Shown: positions 38,993 to 39,989 of the stretch, in pieces
Numbering within the stretch: position 1 is the stretch's first letter
Layout: each line of letters begins with the position of its first letter
Virus record (IMG/VR): IMGVR_UViG_3300042542_003512
Location: 1-39,989 of that record
Length of the DNA: 39,989 nucleotides
Strand: one strand, 5' to 3'
Source: a virus
The notes under the pieces: model-generated
What the model was told of the DNA's origin: nothing
Databases searched by the model: none
What the model saw: only the letters and a program-made list of their open reading frames with translations
Translations under genes and position numbers: made by a program

Positions 38993-39020
38993 GTGGTAGG
39001 GTCTTAGCCGGCCCTACCAC
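38993..39020 (+). terminator. Hairpin after major capsid gene
   Basis: GTGGTAGGG (38993-39001) and CCCTACCAC (39012-39020) form a 9-bp perfect stem with 10-base loop. An A-run follows on the plus strand, not T, so it is a weak or factor-dependent terminator, an mRNA-stability element, or a processing site lowering expression of the next gene. Confidence 0.5.
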
Positions 39021-39034
39021 TAAGGACAAAAAAG

Positions 39035-39715
39035 ATGCCAACGAAATGCCACATACATAACTGCTCAAAGCCCTCTGTTTCCAAGGGCTTGTGCGATACC
39101 CATCGCAAACGTGTAGCTCGCCACGGGACAATCGAGCAGACGCGCCCAGCAGACTGGGGCGCTAAAGAAAAACATCCCAAGTACAAAGCGTGGTGCAGCC
39201 TTCGTCGCTATCATCGGGACGCTATCCCCGCAACGTGGGCAGCCGATTTCTGGGCCTTTGCCGCCGACACGCCTGAAAAGCCCGAGGGGCGGGTGGCGAT
39301 CCAACGTGCGGACAGCGGCAAGCCGTGGGGCGTTGGTAACTTTTACTGGAAAGAGCCGATTGTTACCGGCGCAAAGCGCGCGCAGAACGCGGCTTATATG
39401 CGGGAGTATTCTCGTAAGATGCGCGCTTTCAATCCCGAGTATCATAAAAGCGCGCAACTTAAGCGGTTGTACGGCATTACCATTGATCGGTACAACGAGA
39501 TGCTTGAGACGCAAGGGGGTGGCTGCGCCATATGCGGAAAAGCCGAGGGCAACGAGATACGCGGCAAAGTAGTCTCCCTCGCCGTTGACCACGATCACGT
39601 CACAGGCGCTGTCCGGGCGCTGCTTTGCTCTGCCTGCAACACTGCCATCGGCCTCTTCAACGACGACGATGCGCTACTAGCCAAGGCACAAAGCTATGTG
39701 TTATACCATCGATGA
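39035..39715 (+). CDS. Endonuclease VII-like HNH nuclease
   Basis: 226 residues. N-terminal CHIHNC and LCDTHRKR (C5, C10, C20, H23) form a likely zinc finger, followed by a DNA-binding-type region to about 110. C-terminal Endonuclease VII core: GGGCAICGK (C164, C167), DHDH at 185-188 and LLCSACNTAIGLFNDD (C198, C201, N202). T4 Endo VII resolves branched DNA; stand-alone copies next to capsid genes are often mobile. Base composition is less GC-rich than the capsid gene, so it may have inserted there. Confidence 0.9.
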   Translation: MPTKCHIHNCSKPSVSKGLCDTHRKRVARHGTIEQTRPADWGAKEKHPKYKAWCSLRRYHRDAIPATWAADFWAFAADTPEKPEGRVAIQRADSGKPWGVGNFYWKEPIVTGAKRAQNAAYMREYSRKMRAFNPEYHKSAQLKRLYGITIDRYNEMLETQGGGCAICGKAEGNEIRGKVVSLAVDHDHVTGAVRALLCSACNTAIGLFNDDDALLAKAQSYVLYHR

Positions 39716-39792
39716 TCTGGGACAAACCAGCTCGTCAGACCGGCCCAGCGGACGGTGCACAGACTGGCGAGCAACTTGTGCATAAAGGATAG
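39712..39792 (+). CDS. Possible 26-residue peptide between HNH and next gene
   Basis: An ATG overlaps the HNH stop (ATGA), the frame MIWDKPARQTGPADGAQTGE ends at TAG 39790-39792, three bases before the next ATG. The junction style equals that of real genes here, but length is too small for a firm call. It might be a remnant of the sequence before the HNH gene inserted. Confidence 0.3.
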   Translation: MIWDKPARQTGPADGAQTGEQLVHKG

Positions 39793-39795
39793 AGC

Positions 39796-39989
39796 ATGGG
39801 CTCGACTACTTTCTCCGGTCCGGTAACCTCGACCAACGGCTTCATCGGCAACATGACCGGCAACATCACTGGCAACGTGACGGGCAACGTCACGGGCGAC
39901 CTGACCGGCCGCGTATTTGGTACTGTCACCACGCGCTCAGGCGCTGGCGCTGTGCCGATCACGTCGGGCACCGTCCGCCTGACCACGAC
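39796..39989 (+). CDS. Head decoration/fibre protein (5' part)
   Basis: ATG at 39796 with AGGATAGAG upstream; runs off the right edge after 64 residues. Repeats of GN-x-TG (GNMTGNITGNVTGNVTGDLT) follow a Ser/Thr start, then GTVTTRSGAGAVPITSG. Gly-Asn-Val-Thr-Gly repeats occur in phage head fibres and decoration proteins; a triple beta-helix is likely. Placed after the capsid and HNH genes. Confidence 0.65.
   Translation, partial: MGSTTFSGPVTSTNGFIGNMTGNITGNVTGNVTGDLTGRVFGTVTTRSGAGAVPITSGTVRLTT

Noticed and set aside
1-39989. tRNA genes, CRISPR arrays, integrase, attachment site, insertion sequences
   Set aside because: Read through both strands without finding cloverleaf-like intergenic sequence, regularly spaced repeats with spacers, recombinase motifs or transposase frames. 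Gaps between genes are mostly under 70 bases.

Overview
The window reads as most of the genome of a virulent tailed phage with short-tail (podovirus-like) architecture and a GC-rich alphaproteobacterial host. There is a terminase pair, portal, scaffold, HK97-type capsid, SU10/T7-type adaptor and a set of large Ala/Gly/Gln-rich internal virion proteins. I see no tape measure, sheath, baseplate, integrase, excisionase or convincing lysogeny repressor. The host inference rests on a phage copy of GapR (DUF2312), a nucleoid protein characteristic of Alphaproteobacteria, and on TonB-receptor-like motifs of the kind common in sphingomonads and caulobacters inside virion proteins. Both ends cut genes. 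Capsid and decoration genes at the right end and adaptor and tail genes at the left end would follow each other naturally on a circularly permuted genome.

Layout. Bases 1-2318 (+) hold a Dps-like protein and a lysis island: one GH19 endolysin among five small membrane proteins. Bases 2357-6088 (+) hold the adaptor, a fibre-like protein, a large nozzle-like tail protein and a small protein. Bases 6088-15387 (+) hold six proteins that look like ejected internal virion proteins, the last with a conserved C-terminal domain. Bases 15380-29590 (-) form one long leftward early block. It runs from small unknown proteins next to the control region, through a YdaS-like regulator, primase-helicase, Cas4-like exonuclease (DUF2800), DUF2815 ssDNA-binding-like protein, GapR, family A DNA polymerase, VRR-NUC nuclease and SNF2-type helicase, to an HNH-AP2 homing endonuclease and two small genes. 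Bases 29591-29995 are a 405-bp divergent control region full of TGCAGC/GCTGCA hexamers. Bases 29996-39989 (+) hold one unknown early-type gene, a terminator-like hairpin, small and large terminase, portal, two tiny proteins, a GroES-like co-chaperonin, scaffold, minor structural proteins, major capsid, an endonuclease VII-like HNH gene and a truncated decoration/fibre gene.

How it works together. Five sites share a TTGCAA box followed 34-35 bases later by ATCAGCAAC or a close variant, then a Shine-Dalgarno. Four point left into the early block and one points right. This looks like the phage's own promoter-leader module. Translation is tightly coupled, with ATGA, GTGA, TGATG and TAATG overlaps nearly everywhere. 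The early block supplies a near self-contained replication and recombination set. The rightward block packages DNA, folds and assembles the head (with its own co-chaperonin), builds the short tail and lyses the cell.

The most unusual signals are the shared promoter-leader module, the TGCAGC cluster, a 28-bp perfect inverted copy of the leader on either side of the control region, a reversed leader between 23-bp inverted repeats at 21.4 kb, the phage GapR and GroES, and TonB-plug-like motifs in ejected proteins.
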